DNA from: Monodelphis domestica
Taxonomy: Eukaryota > Chordata > Mammalia > Didelphimorphia > Didelphidae
Assembly: GCF_027887165.1 (NCBI RefSeq)
Contig: NC_077232.1
Span: forward strand, 7,401,391 to 7,465,390
Reading direction: 5' to 3'
DNA length: 64,000 nucleotides
Shown: one piece after another, positions 12,416 through 28,239 of the stretch
Layout of the letters: the number at the start of each line of letters is the position of its first letter
Numbering within the stretch: the stretch's first letter is position 1
Program-made: the position numbers and the translations under genes
The notes under the pieces: model-generated
Told to the model about the DNA's origin: nothing
The model's input: the letters and a program-made list of their open reading frames with translations, nothing else
Database searches by the model: none

Positions 12416-12814
12416 TTTGAGAAGAAAGGACGGGGTCCTCCTCTGCAGACTATCCAAGTCTGTCCGGACTGTCTGCCCTCCACTTCTTAACAGGCCAGCG
12501 CATGGGAGGCCTTCAAAACGACTCTAATAGACCTGGCCCTGGGGGCCGCTGGTAAACATTTAACAACCAGCTCTCCCGTAAAAGCAATCATGCCTGACAC
12601 CGCCGCTTATTCTGCACGATTGTCTTATGCCTCAGCAGTAAATCCATTTGTAGCATCTGTCAATGTCCACACGGAAAAGGGAATAATTTCTGGCCAGCCC
12701 AACAGTGCCTGAGGTAGACTAGAGCTCTGCCCTCTGGCTCTGCCATAGTAGAACAGCTGCATGTCTGCCGGAGAGCCCGGGGTTTAGTTTGGGGCCCAGA
12801 GGAGGAGGTGGAGG
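12416..12814. other. Intergenic, nothing recognised
   Basis: No repeat or coding similarity recognised. A minus-strand open frame at 12660-12926 runs into the neighbouring SINE. Confidence 0.4.
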
Positions 12815-13248
12815 CACTCCTGAGGGTCTGACTCTTCCTGAACCCATTTGGGGTTTTCCTGGCAAAGATACAGGGATGGTTGGCCATTTCCTTCTTCAGC
12901 TCATTTGACAGGAAACAAAGGAGCAAAGAGGGTTAAGTGACTTGCCCAGGGTCACACAGCTAGTAAGTATGTGGATTTAAAACGTGAAGATGAGTTTTCC
13001 TGACAAAGCACAGGGCTCTAGCCACCATACTACCTAGCCACTCATGAGCAGCTTACTCTTGTTTTTTTAACCCTTACCTTCTATCTTAGAATCCTTACTA
13101 CCTATTGGTTCTAAAGCAGAAGAGCAGTAGGAGCTAGGCAATGGAGGTTAAGTGACTTGTCCAGGGTCACACAGTGCCTGAGTTCAATTTTGAACCCAGG
13201 ACCTCTTGTCTCCAGGCCTGGCTCTCAATCCACTGTCACCTAGATGTT
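12815..13248 (-). mobile_element. Mar-1-type SINE next to a tRNA-head SINE, both reversed
   Basis: 12815-13043 is a Mar-1-type CORE-SINE on the minus strand. Its BovB-like tail (CCCATTTGGGGTTTTCCTGG, GGCCATTTCCTTCTTCAGC) lies left and its tRNA head right. 13060-13248 is the GGTAAGGGTTT-tail SINE, also minus (AACCCTTACCTTCTATCTTA ... CTCAATCCACTG). Confidence 0.8.
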
Positions 13249-13659
13249 CCTGGAGTGCCTTACTCTTGGCCAAATCCAATGGCCTCTTCTTGAGCCCTGA
13301 AGTCCTCTCTGCCCCAGTTAAAACTGTTGATCTGATTCTCCCTTAAACTCTTTCTGTCCTTGGTTTCCACCGTATTCCCTGATTCCCATCCAAACCTGAA
13401 GGGATGGAGGTCCAGACTGGCCGGTGGTCAGGGGGCCCAGGTGGTGGTGCCAGTTCTGCTACTCTTATCTGGGGTCACCTCCCTGAGCTTCGGTCTTCTC
13501 ATTCTGAAAAAGCAGGGGTGGCACTCAATGAATGCCCACTAAGGCCCCTATCCAGGCTGCTGTTCCCAGCTCCGATGCTCTGAATTGGGGCTGCCATCGA
13601 GGATCTTTGCCCCAAGTACAGCATCTGGCACGTATAATAAATGCTTATTGCGTGATGGG

Positions 13660-14320
13660 GGTCTCTCCCAGCTCCAACATTCTCTGTTCTAGGTTCTAAC
13701 ATCTCTCAGAGGTCTGATGTTCTCTTTCTAAGTTCTCTCCCAGCTCTGACATTCTGTTCTAGGTACTAACATCTCTCAGAGGTCTGATGTTCTCTTTCTA
13801 AGTTCTCTCCCAGCTCTGACATTCTGTTCTAGGTTCTAACATCTCTCAGAGGTCTGATGTTCTCTTTCTAAGTTCTCTCCCAGCTCCAACATTCTGTTCT
13901 AGGTTCTAACATCTCTCAGAGGTCTGATGTTCTCTTTCTAAGTTCTCTCCCAGCTCTGACATTCTGTTCTAGGTTCTAACATCTCTCAGAGGTCTGATGT
14001 TCTCTTTCTAAGTTCTCTCCCAGCTCTGACATTCTGTTCTAGGTTCTAACATCTCTCAGAGGTCTGATGTTCTCTTTCTAAGTTCTCTCCCAGCTCCAAC
14101 ATTCTGTTCTAGGTTCTAACATCTCTCAGAGGTCTGATGTTCTCTTTCTAAGTTCTCTCCCAGCTCTGACATTCTGTTCTAGGTTCTAACATCTCTCAGA
14201 GGTCTGATGTTCTCTTTCTAAGTTCTCTCCCAGCTCCAACATTCTGTTCTAGGTTCTAACATCTCTCAGAGGTCTGATGTTCTCTTTCTAAGTTCTCTCC
14301 CAGCTCTGATTTTCTTTGTT
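13660..14320 (-). repeat. 70-bp tandem repeat array, 9-10 copies
   Basis: AGGTTCTAACATCTCTCAGA recurs (one copy AGGTACTAAC) at 13691, 13761, 13831, 13901, 13971, 14041, 14111, 14181 and 14251, a strict 70-bp period. Copies are nearly identical. A marker site is CAGCTCCAAC (A) or CAGCTCTGAC (B). In order from 13669 it reads A B B A B B A B A B-like, implying a 210-bp ABB higher unit. Read on the minus strand the unit contains AGAATGTCAGAGCTGGGAGA, linking it to arrays elsewhere in the window. Confidence 0.95.
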
Positions 14321-14539
14321 CCAAGGTCCTTTCCAGCTCTGGGGAAAGCTATTGGTCATTACAGTGCCCAAGTTTACCTACAGAGGTGATGTGCTAAGTT
14401 CTGTTCTAAGGTCCCTTCCAGCTTTCAGTTCTGTTTTAAAGTCCTTCCCAGCGCTGATGTTCTGTGTTCTCAGTCTTCTCCCATCTCTACATTCTAGGTT
14501 CTAATGTCCCTGGGCTCAGCTCAGATTTTTCACGTTGTG

Positions 14540-14870
14540 TATTCTAGTGAATGTCAGAGCTGGGAGGGCTCCTAGTACAGAGAACGTCACAACTAGAAGG
14601 GTCTGACAGAGTGTCAGAGCTCGGAGAAACCTTTGAACAGAGAATGTCAGTGCTGGAAACACCTTTAGAACAGAAGAGGTAGAATGCTGGATTTTGGAGA
14701 GACCTCAGAACCTAGAACTGAGAATGTCAGACCTGGGAGGAGCCTTAGAACATAGACTATCAGAGCTGGGAGGGGTCTTAGACCAGAAAATGTCAGCGCT
14801 GGGGGTATCCTTTAATAAAACAGAGCTGGGCGGAGACTTAGAACATAGAATGTCAGTGCTAGGAAGGTTC
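14540..14870 (+). repeat. Degenerate GAATGTCAGAGCTGGGAGGG array
   Basis: At least six imperfect units of AGAATGTCAGAGCTGGGAGGG plus CTTAGAACATAGA, spaced about 40-60 bp. It lies next to the 70-bp array and is the same family in the opposite orientation. Confidence 0.8.
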
Positions 14871-15387
14871 TGAGGTCAAATTTGAACCCAGGACCTTCTG
14901 TCTCCAGGTGAGGCCCCTCCAATGTCCTTATTTCACAGATGAGGGAAAGCTCCCCATCATTACATTGCTCAGGGTTACATGCTGAGGCAATGGTAGAATT
15001 GGGAGGAGAGCCCACGTTTCCTGATTGTTCATCCCTTTTCGTCTCCCCTAGGACTTCCTGCAGGGGGGGCAGGGGGATGGGTGTGCATTTCTAGGGCTCT
15101 GAGGTATAATTGGGTCCCATTGAGAAGAAAGGAGCCTGCCAAGGATGTGTCAGCGTGTGTATGTTGAGCCCTGTCAGCATGTGTCAGCATCTTTGAGTGC
15201 ACATCTGTTTTGGTCCTTCTGCCCCTGGATCATGGCATCTGGCAACAGAAGGCCTCTGCCAGGGCTCACGCTGGCATGTGTAGGTGGGCATGCCCCTCAC
15301 CGATGCCATTCAGGGCCCCTGCACTGTGGCATCCCCTGGGGAAGGAAACCCAGCTCAGTGAGATCAGAATGAACCGAAGGCAGTCCT
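14871..15387. other. Intergenic, repeat scraps only
   Basis: Starts with a MIR/SINE scrap (TTATTTCACAGATGAGGGAAAG near 14929). From 15050 to 15387 nothing is recognised beyond a short repeated TGTCAGCRTGTGT motif (15148-15190). Confidence 0.4.
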
Positions 15388-15653
15388 GCGGCGTGTTGTT
15401 GTTCGGGCTTGCCTGACTCTTCATGACCCCATTAGGGGTTTTCTTGACAAGGATTCTGGAGGGTTTGCCATTTCCTTCTCCAGCCCATTTTACAGATGAA
15501 CAAACCTGGGCAAAACAGGGTAAAGTGACTTGTCCAGGGTCACATAGCTAGTTTGCCATTTCCTTCTCCAGCTCATTTTATAGAAGAGGAAACAGGCAAA
15601 CAGGGCTAAGTGCCTTGCTGAGGCTCAGATTTGAACTCAGTTCTTCCTGACTG
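15388..15653 (-). mobile_element. Mar-1-type SINE with internal duplication
   Basis: BovB-like tail (GTTGTTGTTCGGGC, GACCCCATTAGGGGTTTTC) at the left. The segment TTTGCCATTTCCTTCTCCAGC plus the following ACAG core occurs twice (about 15464 and 15553), so part of the SINE is tandemly duplicated. Confidence 0.75.
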
Positions 15654-15655
15654 AA

Positions 15656-15812
15656 AGCTGGGATGGCTTAGTAGACTGAGAGTCCAGCCTAGAGAGGGGA
15701 GGTCCTGGGTTTGAATCCTTCCTAGCTCTATGACCCTGGATAAGTCACTTAACCCCCTTTGCCTTGGAACCAATACACCGTATTAACTCTGACAGAAGGT
15801 AAGGATTAAAAA
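15656..15812 (+). mobile_element. tRNA-head SINE (GGTAAGGGTTT-tail type)
   Basis: GGGATGGCTTAGTAGACTGAG head, AGGTCCTGGGTTTGAATCC, ATAAGTCACTTAACCC and AGAAGGTAAGGATTAAAAAA tail. Confidence 0.85.
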
Positions 15813-16336
15813 AAGGAGTGAAGACCCCTGGAGAGGAAGGGGCTGACGGCTGAGAGGCTTTCACGTAACTCTTATTAGACATCAGCACAAAGAAGGAGAA
15901 GAGAACCTCCTTGTCCTGCTTCCTCTTAACCTTTGAAAACTGGAAAATCATTGCATTCACCTATTTGTATTATATATTTTCACAGGCAGGTCACTGGCTT
16001 CCACTTGGTCCAGGGCCGGCCAGATTCCATTTCTACAGGGCTCTCCCAGGTTCCAAAGCCCTCCCTTCCTAACCCAGCCCCTTCCAGGCTTCTTACACCC
16101 CACCCCCCCATGCCCTTCCACCCAGTGACGGGGCTTCCTCCCCTGATGTTCTACCACAGGACCCTCCATCTCCAGGCTCCAGGCGGTGTCCCTGGAGGCC
16201 CCTCACCCCGCCCCCTTCGTGGCTTCTTTTAAATCCCAATTAAAATCCTACCCTTCTCTAATCCCCCTCAATTCCAGGGCTTTCCCTCTTTCAATGACTT
16301 CCAAACTAGACTCTATAGAGATTGCTTTTTATTATT
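15813..16336. other. Intergenic, no gene
   Basis: Pyrimidine-rich sequence. 16190-16290 resembles the internal part of an L2 element (AAATCCCAATTAAAATCCTACC). No coding signal. Confidence 0.4.
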
Positions 16337-16665
16337 TTTTTTTTAACCCTCACCTTCCATCTTAGAATCCATGCTGGCTATCAGTTCTAAGGCAGAAGAG
16401 TGGTCAGGGCTAGGCAATGGGGGTCAAGTGACTTGCCCAGGGTCACACAGCTGGCAAGTGTCAGAGGCTGAATTTGAACCCAGGACCTCCCATCGCTGGG
16501 CCTGGCTCTCAATCTCACCCCCCTTCCTCCCCGAGGTTGCTTTGTATACTTTTATTAGCTCTTTCTCTTTACCATTAGATTGTGGGCTCGCTGCCTTTTC
16601 TGGGTCCCCAGCACTTAGCCCGCCGCCCGACACATCGGAGGAGCTCGCTAAGTTTGGCGAGTGAC
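16337..16665. mobile_element. Reversed tRNA-head SINE followed by L2 3' end
   Basis: 16337-16517 is the SINE on the minus strand (TTAACCCTCACCTTCCATCT to CTGGCTCTCAATC). 16540-16665 is an L2 tail on the plus strand (ACCATTAGATTGTGGGCTCG, CCCAGCACTTAGC). Confidence 0.75.
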
Positions 16666-17299
16666 TGGATGAGCAGTTTCCCACCACAGCCTCAGTGCGA
16701 GGTTATGAACCCCTTTTACTGACACTCGCCCCATGACAGCCAGCCAGCGTCAGAGCCCACGTGGTCAGCTCCCCATCCTCGCTTCCTTTCCCGGGGGCAT
16801 TTGCATAAGAGCCCCCTTCCTGGAACGCCTGGCCGGCCTTGTCTCTTCCTTCTGGCTCAGCTCCGACCGAAGACTTCTCGGTGAAGCCCTGGCCTGCTCC
16901 CTTCTTCCCCTTATCCTTCCCCGTCACCCCCGTCCGTAGGCTCCCAAGAATGGAGGCTGCGCCAAGGCAGCGCTGGAGTTCGGTTCCATTTCGGGCCCCT
17001 CTAGACCCGCCCCCCGATGCCGTTGACCCTCACACCGCAATCGGAACTCCGCGAACACCGAAGAAGTCCACTTGCACCCGACGCCCCGGCTCATTTCCGT
17101 TTGCTTAGCCCGGGGCTCACGAGTACCCAGCAGAATGGAAGCCCCCCAAGCGCAAGGGCTGCTTCGTTTTTGCCTCTGGGTATCCCCAGCGCCAGGGACA
17201 GAGGTGGTGCTTAATAAGAAAGGCTGAGAGCCTCCTGGACCTGACAGCGCGAGGCTGCGTGGCCGCGGGCCAGGCCCGGCATCCCACTGGGCGCTCCGC
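16666..17299. other. FOSL1 upstream flank
   Basis: GC-rich, no repeat recognised. Small open frames carry no known motif. Confidence 0.4.
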
Positions 17300-17773
17300 A
17301 GCGCCTAGGTGTCAGGCTGCAGAGCCCAGGTGCCCTAGAACCTGAGGCGACGTCTGGCGTCGGGGGAATCCTTTACTACGCCCAGGCGTGGCGTAGGAAG
17401 TTGCCCCATATATGGGCATCTACGTCATCCGCCTTCGATCGTACCAATATGTTAGGATTCCAGGGGGAGCACGGACGGGCTGTTGGCGTCGAGGCCGCGG
17501 GTCTGGCCCTTTTATCGGAAAAGGAGAGGATAGTTTTAGGTTTGATGCGAGAGGAAATAAGAAAGGGAGGAGTTCGGGGAGGACCTCCATTTTCGGCAGC
17601 GAATGTCGAGAAGGTGGTTAACAGTAGCCACCCCCGGGACGAAAATGGTTCATTCCATCAAAAGGTTCATTCAAAAAAAAGGAAAGGAGGCGTCGGAGTA
17701 ACAAGTGAGTCAGATCCGAGTAGGGACGCGGGGAGTCCGGGAAGCCTGGGACCCACTCAGCACTAGCCGAGAC
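17300..17773 (+). promoter_or_regulatory. FOSL1 promoter and 5' leader
   Basis: Holds a perfect CArG box CCATATATGG (17406-17415) for SRF, a CRE/ATF-like TACGTCAT 13 bp downstream (17421-17428) and an AP-1 site TGAGTCA (17706-17712) 62 bp before the start codon. These are the serum- and AP-1-responsive elements expected of a Fos-family immediate/delayed-early gene. The exact TSS is not determinable. Confidence 0.7.
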
Positions 17774-23002
<5,229 letters not shown>

Positions 23003-23640
23003 GCCCTCTGGCTCTCCAAGATGCCCGGTCAGCCCAGGCTTCCCCCTTTCTCTTTGGACCCCATCTTCCTCCTGGCCTAGCATGTTCCTGGGCATCTTTT
23101 GTCCTAGCTTGTCCTGAGCATCTCGGGCACCCCGGAGGCTCTCCAGCCACCTCCCAGGGATCAGTCTGGAGCATTCAAGGGCCGACTGTGCCTGGAAGGC
23201 CTCCTGTTTAAGGAGCATGTGTGGCTGCTCCCCTCTCCTGCCACACAGCCCAGAGAGCCCCAGGACCTCTGAGGCTTCCTGCCAAGCTCCCTCCAAGGCC
23301 CCAACCCCCTCCAAACGCTGCGCTGCCTCAGCCCTTGGGCTTTCCGTGGGACCAACTTCCTTTTTGTGGAGCAGCGTGTACAAGTTAGAACACTAACCCC
23401 AACCCCTTCCCCGAAGCACAGCGGATGGGGAGACCCCTCCCCCCTGCTCTGGTGCCCCTCTTCTCCCTACCTCTGGAGAAGAGCTTGTAGGCCTCTGTGA
23501 TGGACTGGAGAGGTCCTCAGTCCTCTGGGCTCCCAGAGGCCGCCCCCCACCCTCACACGGACCCGCTCCTTTTCCTGAGAGGCTGCTATTTATTTTCCTA
23601 AAGAGACTATTTTTGTACAAATTGGCCAAATGGAATAAAA
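23003..23640 (+). terminator. FOSL1 3' UTR with AU-rich element and AATAAA
   Basis: AATAAA at 23634-23639 closes a 3' UTR of about 640 nt. CTATTTATTTTCC at 23587-23599 is an AU-rich element, as usual in short-lived Fos-family mRNAs. Confidence 0.8.
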
Positions 23641-23739
23641 GGACTAAAGGCTGGTTTTGGGTGGTGTCTCCCTGGACTGAGGAAACACGGACTAGCTGGG
23701 AGGGACGAGGGCCGCCAGGCCGGTGTCCTTCCTCCGAGG

Positions 23740-23900
23740 AACACAGGATGTCATGGCAGGGAGGGATCTTAGAACACGCAATGGCAGGCCAGGCAGTGAC
23801 CTTGGAACGCAGAACACACAATGTCAGAGCTGGAACAGACTTCAGACATCTTCTAACTTCATTTTAAAAATGGAGAAACTGAGGCCAGGAGGGAGCCTGG
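23740..23900 (+). repeat. Short GAATGTCAGAGCTGGAA-family array
   Basis: Three imperfect units (GATGTCATGGCAGGGAGGGA, CAATGGCAGGCCAGGCAGTG, CAATGTCAGAGCTGGAACAG), then TTTTAAAAATGGAGAAACTG. Same family as the 14-kb and 42-kb arrays. This one keeps the downstream part that the arrays lack. Confidence 0.65.
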
Positions 23901-24522
23901 ACTTGGCCCAGATCAGGTGGCTAGGACCCAAGCCTCAGAGCCGCCTGGAGGCTGGGCACTGGGGGCCAGGGGAGTTTGCTTCTCCCACTGGGATGGTCTC
24001 CACACTAGCCAGGAAGGAGCAATGCCCCCAACCACCACCAGCTCCCTGCAATCTCCCCCACGGTCTCCTGCCCCTCAGCCGCCTCTGAAGTCCCTGGGGG
24101 AGGGGGCTCACCTCGGGTTCCTCTTTATCTGGCCCTTAAACCCCACCACCTGCTTCCTGCCCCATTGTCTTAGGCAGAAACATCCTGATCTGGGCAGGAA
24201 GGAGCCTGGAGAGGGTGGGGGCTCCTCAGGGCTTGGCTGGGGGCCTACTTTGGCCCCGGAGCTCTCCAGACCCCTCTGGGCCTGGGGAAGAGATCCTTCC
24301 TGGCATACTGCCAGGGCAGCTTCCTGCCCACCCCATCTAGGCTCTGGGTTCGAGGGGAAACAGCCAGCGGTCAAGGTCTTCTGGGGGATGGGGGGGGTGT
24401 TGATGCTGTCGAGGGGCTGGGCAGCTTCTCCCGAGGGTCCAGGCTCCCGTCAGCCCCCCCCTTCCCCAAGGGCCCCCAAACAGACGCTCGGTCCAGGCCG
24501 AAGGGCTGGGATCTCTCCAAGT
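23901..24522. other. Intergenic between FOSL1 and CCDC85B
   Basis: GC-rich, no gene recognised. The plus-strand open frame spanning 23917-25683 is mostly antisense to CCDC85B. Confidence 0.5.
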
Positions 24523-24528
24523 TTTATT
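24523..24528 (-). terminator. CCDC85B polyadenylation signal
   Basis: TTTATT on the plus strand is AATAAA for the minus-strand gene, only about 27 nt past the stop, giving a very short 3' UTR. Confidence 0.75.
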
Positions 24529-24554
24529 GCCCGAGGGCGCGCCCGCTGGCTTGC

Positions 24555-25271
24555 TCAGTCGTCCGGAGAGCAGGCCAGCTGCAGCTGGTCGGGGCTGCCC
24601 ACGCTGCCCGTGCTCGAGCTGCCGTCTCCCACGTCCCGGGCCCCGCACGGGGGCAGCCCCAGCTCTGGCCCCGGGCCGCCGGCCGGGCCGTCGGGGCCTC
24701 CCGAACCGCCCCCGGGCTCGGGCGCCGCCTCCGCTGCTCCTGCCGCCGCTGTGCCCCCGGCTGTGGCCCCCGCGACTGCGCCCCCTCCGGCTGCGGCCCC
24801 GGCTGCCGGCCGCGGGCCCCACTCGTCCTCGAGCGCCAGGCAGAGCTCCTTGAGCGCCAGGTTCTCGCGCAGCAGCTCGTCCTGGCGGCCCTCGAGCTGC
24901 GCCAGCTTGTGCCAGCAGCCGGCCAGCTCGTCGCGCACGGCCCGGGCCGCGTGCGCGCCGAAGAGCTGCCACTGGCGGGCCACGCGGCGGCCCTTCTGGC
25001 GCTCGTGGTCCAGGAAGCAGCAGAGGTCGCGCAGCTCGCGGTTCTCGTCCTGCAGCCGCCGGTTGACCTGCTTGAGCTCGCGGATCTCGCCCAGGTGGCC
25101 CTGCAGCTGCCGGTTGACCTCCTGCATGAGGCGGCCGCGCTGCACCAGCGCCGCCAGCTTCTCCGCCTCCTCCTGCCGCAGCCGCCGCACCAGCTCCTCC
25201 TTGGCCAGCGCAGCCAGCTCCGCGTCGCTCAGCGGTCGCCCCGGGCCGCCCGCCGCCTCGCCGCCCTCCAT
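24555..25271 (-). CDS. CCDC85B: CCDC85B (DIPA) coiled-coil protein, single exon, 238 aa
   Basis: Delta-interacting protein A, a small coiled-coil corepressor and p120-catenin/beta-catenin-linked protein acting in nucleus and at junctions. One intronless frame from MEGGEAAGGPG to QLACSPDD. The conserved coiled coil covers residues about 15-150: LAKEELVRRLRQEEAEKLAA, VNRQLQGHLGEIRELKQVNR, NRELRDLCCFLDHERQKGRR and LLRENLALKELCLALEDEWG. The C-terminus SSSTGSVGSPDQLQLACSPDD matches the human end. Residues about 151-205 are an Ala/Gly/Pro-rich spacer longer than in the 202-aa human protein. GC content is extreme. The start methionine matches the human one in position relative to LVRRLR. Confidence 0.95.
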   Translation of the reverse strand: MEGGEAAGGPGRPLSDAELAALAKEELVRRLRQEEAEKLAALVQRGRLMQEVNRQLQGHLGEIRELKQVNRRLQDENRELRDLCCFLDHERQKGRRVARQWQLFGAHAARAVRDELAGCWHKLAQLEGRQDELLRENLALKELCLALEDEWGPRPAAGAAAGGGAVAGATAGGTAAAGAAEAAPEPGGGSGGPDGPAGGPGPELGLPPCGARDVGDGSSSTGSVGSPDQLQLACSPDD

Positions 25272-25640
25272 GGCCTCCGGCGGCCGGCCGCCCGCTGGCG
25301 CATCCCCCCCCCGGCCCGCTGCCCCCCGGGCCGGCCGAGCGGGGCAGGGGCGCGGAGGCGGCCCGGGCCCAGGCCCAGGCAGAAGCGGCCCCGAGGCCGA
25401 GGCGGCAGCGGCGGGCGGACAGGCGGAGGCGGCGGCGGCGGTAGCGAGAATGGGGGCCCGGGGGCGAGCGGGCGGCCCGGGGCGGGGCCCCCCGACGTCA
25501 CGGCGACGCGGCCAATGGGGCCGTACCGCGGCGGAGCCCGGGGAGGGGGGGCCCCGCCCAGGGATGCTCGGGCCTGGCGCAAGGCCCGGAGGGGAAAGGA
25601 GGGGGAACTCAGCTGGGAGAAGGAGGCCTGAAGCTCAGTG
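25272..25640 (-). promoter_or_regulatory. CCDC85B CpG-island promoter
   Basis: CpG-dense sequence upstream of the start codon with a CRE-like GACGTCAC (25494-25501) and a CCAAT box (25512-25516) 11 bp away. This spacing is typical of constitutive promoters. Confidence 0.65.
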
Positions 25641-25659
25641 GCTGGCTTCTGGACCCGGG

Positions 25660-26720
25660 CGTCCGAAGTCCCAGTCCTCATAGGGCTCGCGGCCGGAACC
25701 CTGATGTCCCTGTGCCTGCGGGGGTGGGGGTGTCGGAGGAGAGACTATCCGCCCGTTTCTGATTCTGTCCCCAGAACCCTGGCGTCCCCATGCCTGGAGA
25801 GGCGGGGGATGGAGAGGTGCCGAGGGGCGGGACTATTCTTCGGTCTCTGACGATCGGAGTATCCCAGCTCCCCGTCCTCAAAGGGCTCCCCTCTTATCTA
25901 CCCAAGAACCTGCCCTTCGGGGCTGTCCTAATCTCCGCCCGAACCTGGGACCCAGGAGTCTGAACTCCCACCCTTTAAGGCCTCTCATCTTTTCTTTCTC
26001 TGAGCCAAGCTCCCTGAGGCTCTATCCTCCCAGCTCCGTCTGAACCTGGCCGGGATCGAAGAGTCCCAAGGTCCTATCTTCAAAGGGCTCCCATCTTATC
26101 TTCCCCAGAACCCCGGCATCCCTGTGCCTGCAGGGGTAGGGAGAGGATTATCCTCGCATCTCCAACAGGATCTGGGACAGCTCATCCTCCTCGTCCTCAA
26201 AGGCTTCCCATCTGGGCGTCTCAGTGCCTTGTCCCAGGGTATTATCCTCATCCCTATGTGAACCCTGGTCCTAGGAATCTTATCTGCCCCAGAGCCTAGG
26301 CAATCTGTGTGGCTGCCCCTGGGCTCTGTCCTCCCATCTCTGCCTGAACCCTATGTCACCCCCAAGGTCCCATGTTCAAAAGCCTCCTGTTTTCCTCAGT
26401 ACCTTGGAGTCCCCACGCCGGAAGGAGCGAGGAGAGGATTATCTGTCCATCTCCTCCAGAATCTGGTGCCTGCTCCTGGGCTCTCCTCCCACCTGCGCCA
26501 GAACCAATTCTCCTGGGGCTCCTAATTGACTTCCTTTCCTCAGAGTTCCAGGCGCCCATGCCTGCCCCAGGCGCTGTCTTCAGTGTCAGACTTCTAGGTG
26601 TCCTGGTGCCTTCGAAGCGGGGTGCTATCCTTATCTCCCCTGACTCTGGATCCAAGATTCAGACTCCCTTTGTTAAGCACTGCCCCAAATCTTCCCAGCC
26701 TCTGGACCTGTTTCAAGGAG
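25660..26720. repeat. Decayed tandem-repeat region
   Basis: Related segments recur irregularly: TCCTCAAAGGGCTCCC or a variant (25673, 25875, 26090), CCCCAGAACCCTGGCGTCCC or a variant (25690, 25770, 26105), AGAGGATTATC (26152, 26431) and GAACCTGG/GAACCCT between them. This fits an old minisatellite with units of about 100-200 bp that has diverged. Confidence 0.55.
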
Positions 26721-28080
26721 CTGTCCTATTTCTGTTTGCACCCTGAAACCATCAGTCTACATTCTCCTGACACCCTACTCCGTGGGGACCCATGCGCCCG
26801 TAGATCCCTTCCTAGAGGCACTATCTTGTCTCCGACAGCATTCAAGGGTCCCAGGCCCCCAGCTCCCCCCCCCCCTCCCTTCCGGCTCCACTTTACTTTC
26901 CAGATCCGCCCGTTTGGGTCACCCGCCCTGAATGTCCACAGCCTAATACTGAACCTCGGAGGGGGTGGGGAGGCCGAGTACCCCAGTAGACTGGGCCCCT
27001 TACAACGGCTGGCGGGCTCCTCACCAGAAGGGGAGAGGAGGAGGATTGAGGGGAGTAAGGGGGAGGAGTGATGAGCCCTGCCGGAGGGAGCGAAGACGAC
27101 TCTGTGGAGGAGGAGGAAGACAGGCAGAGAGGAGGATGGAGCATGGGGGAGGGAGAGGAGAAAGGTAGGGTTTAGAGGTAATGGGGTGCGAGAGAGAGGG
27201 GGCTCCGATGAAGGATAGAGAGAAGAAAAGGGAGGGAGGAGATTGGACCAGAGGGCACCGGGAGCTGAAGCCTGTGCAAGAAGAGGTGTGAAGAAATGGA
27301 GATGGAGACAGTGGGGTAGAAGCTGGGAGATCTGTGAGGAAAAACCACCGCCTGCTTTCCAGCGGCTCTCCCCCCTCCCCACGCCCAGAATGCCCTCACT
27401 CCCCTCAAAATCCCCAGGTCCTTTTAATCCTCAGCCGACCTCCTAGTCCCGGTCTTCTCTGATCCTTCCCCAGCTAGCTAGGCTCCCCTTTCCTTCCGCT
27501 AAGGACGCAGACCAGATTTCCTATCTACTTCTGTAGGCGGGCATTGTTTCCTCGCCAGACGTGTAGCAGGCGCTTAACATTTTTCTTAATAAATATTTTC
27601 AAAGGATTTTTTTATTTAATAAGGGCGTGGAATAGAAAGGGAGGGAGGGAGGGAGGGATGAAATGGGGAGCTGGGGGATGCGGGGACGGAAAGCACGACG
27701 AAAAGGAACTGGAGAGAGGAAATATGGAATAGGGAGATGGGGAAGGAGGAGGAGAAGCTGGGGGAAGGGAGATTGGTAAAAGGGAGGGGGATCTGGAATG
27801 AGATGGGGGATGGGGGATGAGGAAGGAGGATGAGAAGCTGGGGGAGGGGATATGGAATAGGGAGCTGGGAGATTAGGGGATGCGGATGCTAAGGAAAGGG
27901 GAGCTGGAAATGGTAAAAGTGAAGGGGATATGGAGCTGGGAGATGGGACGGAGAGGAGTTGCGGAGGGGGCTGGGAATTCCCCCGTGCTCTGGGATGCAA
28001 GAGGCTCAGAGGATGGGGCGGGGCCGAAGGAAGACCCTCCCCGGGGAGGGGAAGAGGAAAAGCCTCGGGGCGGGGCCTAG
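26721..28080. other. FIBP upstream flank, purine-rich, no gene
   Basis: Strongly strand-asymmetric: pyrimidine-rich to about 26890, then purine-rich on the plus strand from about 27000 to 27330 and 27620-27960. In the latter, GGAATAGGGAG and GAGAAGCTGGGGGA-like units repeat about every 110 bp (27720-27880). Long open frames are composition artefacts. Confidence 0.55.
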
Positions 28081-28239
28081 GGCCTCTTGCCCCGCCTCGA
28101 GGCCGCCCCTCCCCCTGCGCACCGGAAGTGGTCCGTGGTTCAGGGTGGGGGCGGGGTCCTGAGGTCCCGGCACCCGGAAGAGGCGGTGGTGGCGGGGCCG
28201 GGGGTCGGACCGGCTGGTGTCCGGGCGCCCAGCTCCGCC
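28081..28239 (+). promoter_or_regulatory. FIBP promoter with ETS-type sites
   Basis: CpG-rich, TATA-less. ACCGGAAGTG (28121-28130) and ACCCGGAAG (28172-28180) are ETS/GABP-type motifs within 120 bp of the ATG, a usual housekeeping promoter layout. Confidence 0.65.

Noticed and set aside
13660-14320. Regular 70-bp repeat as a CRISPR array
   Set aside because: Units are contiguous with no unique spacers, and the genome is mammalian.
23917-25683. 588-codon plus-strand frame
   Set aside because: Much of it is antisense to CCDC85B; GC-rich DNA lacks stop codons. No known domain.
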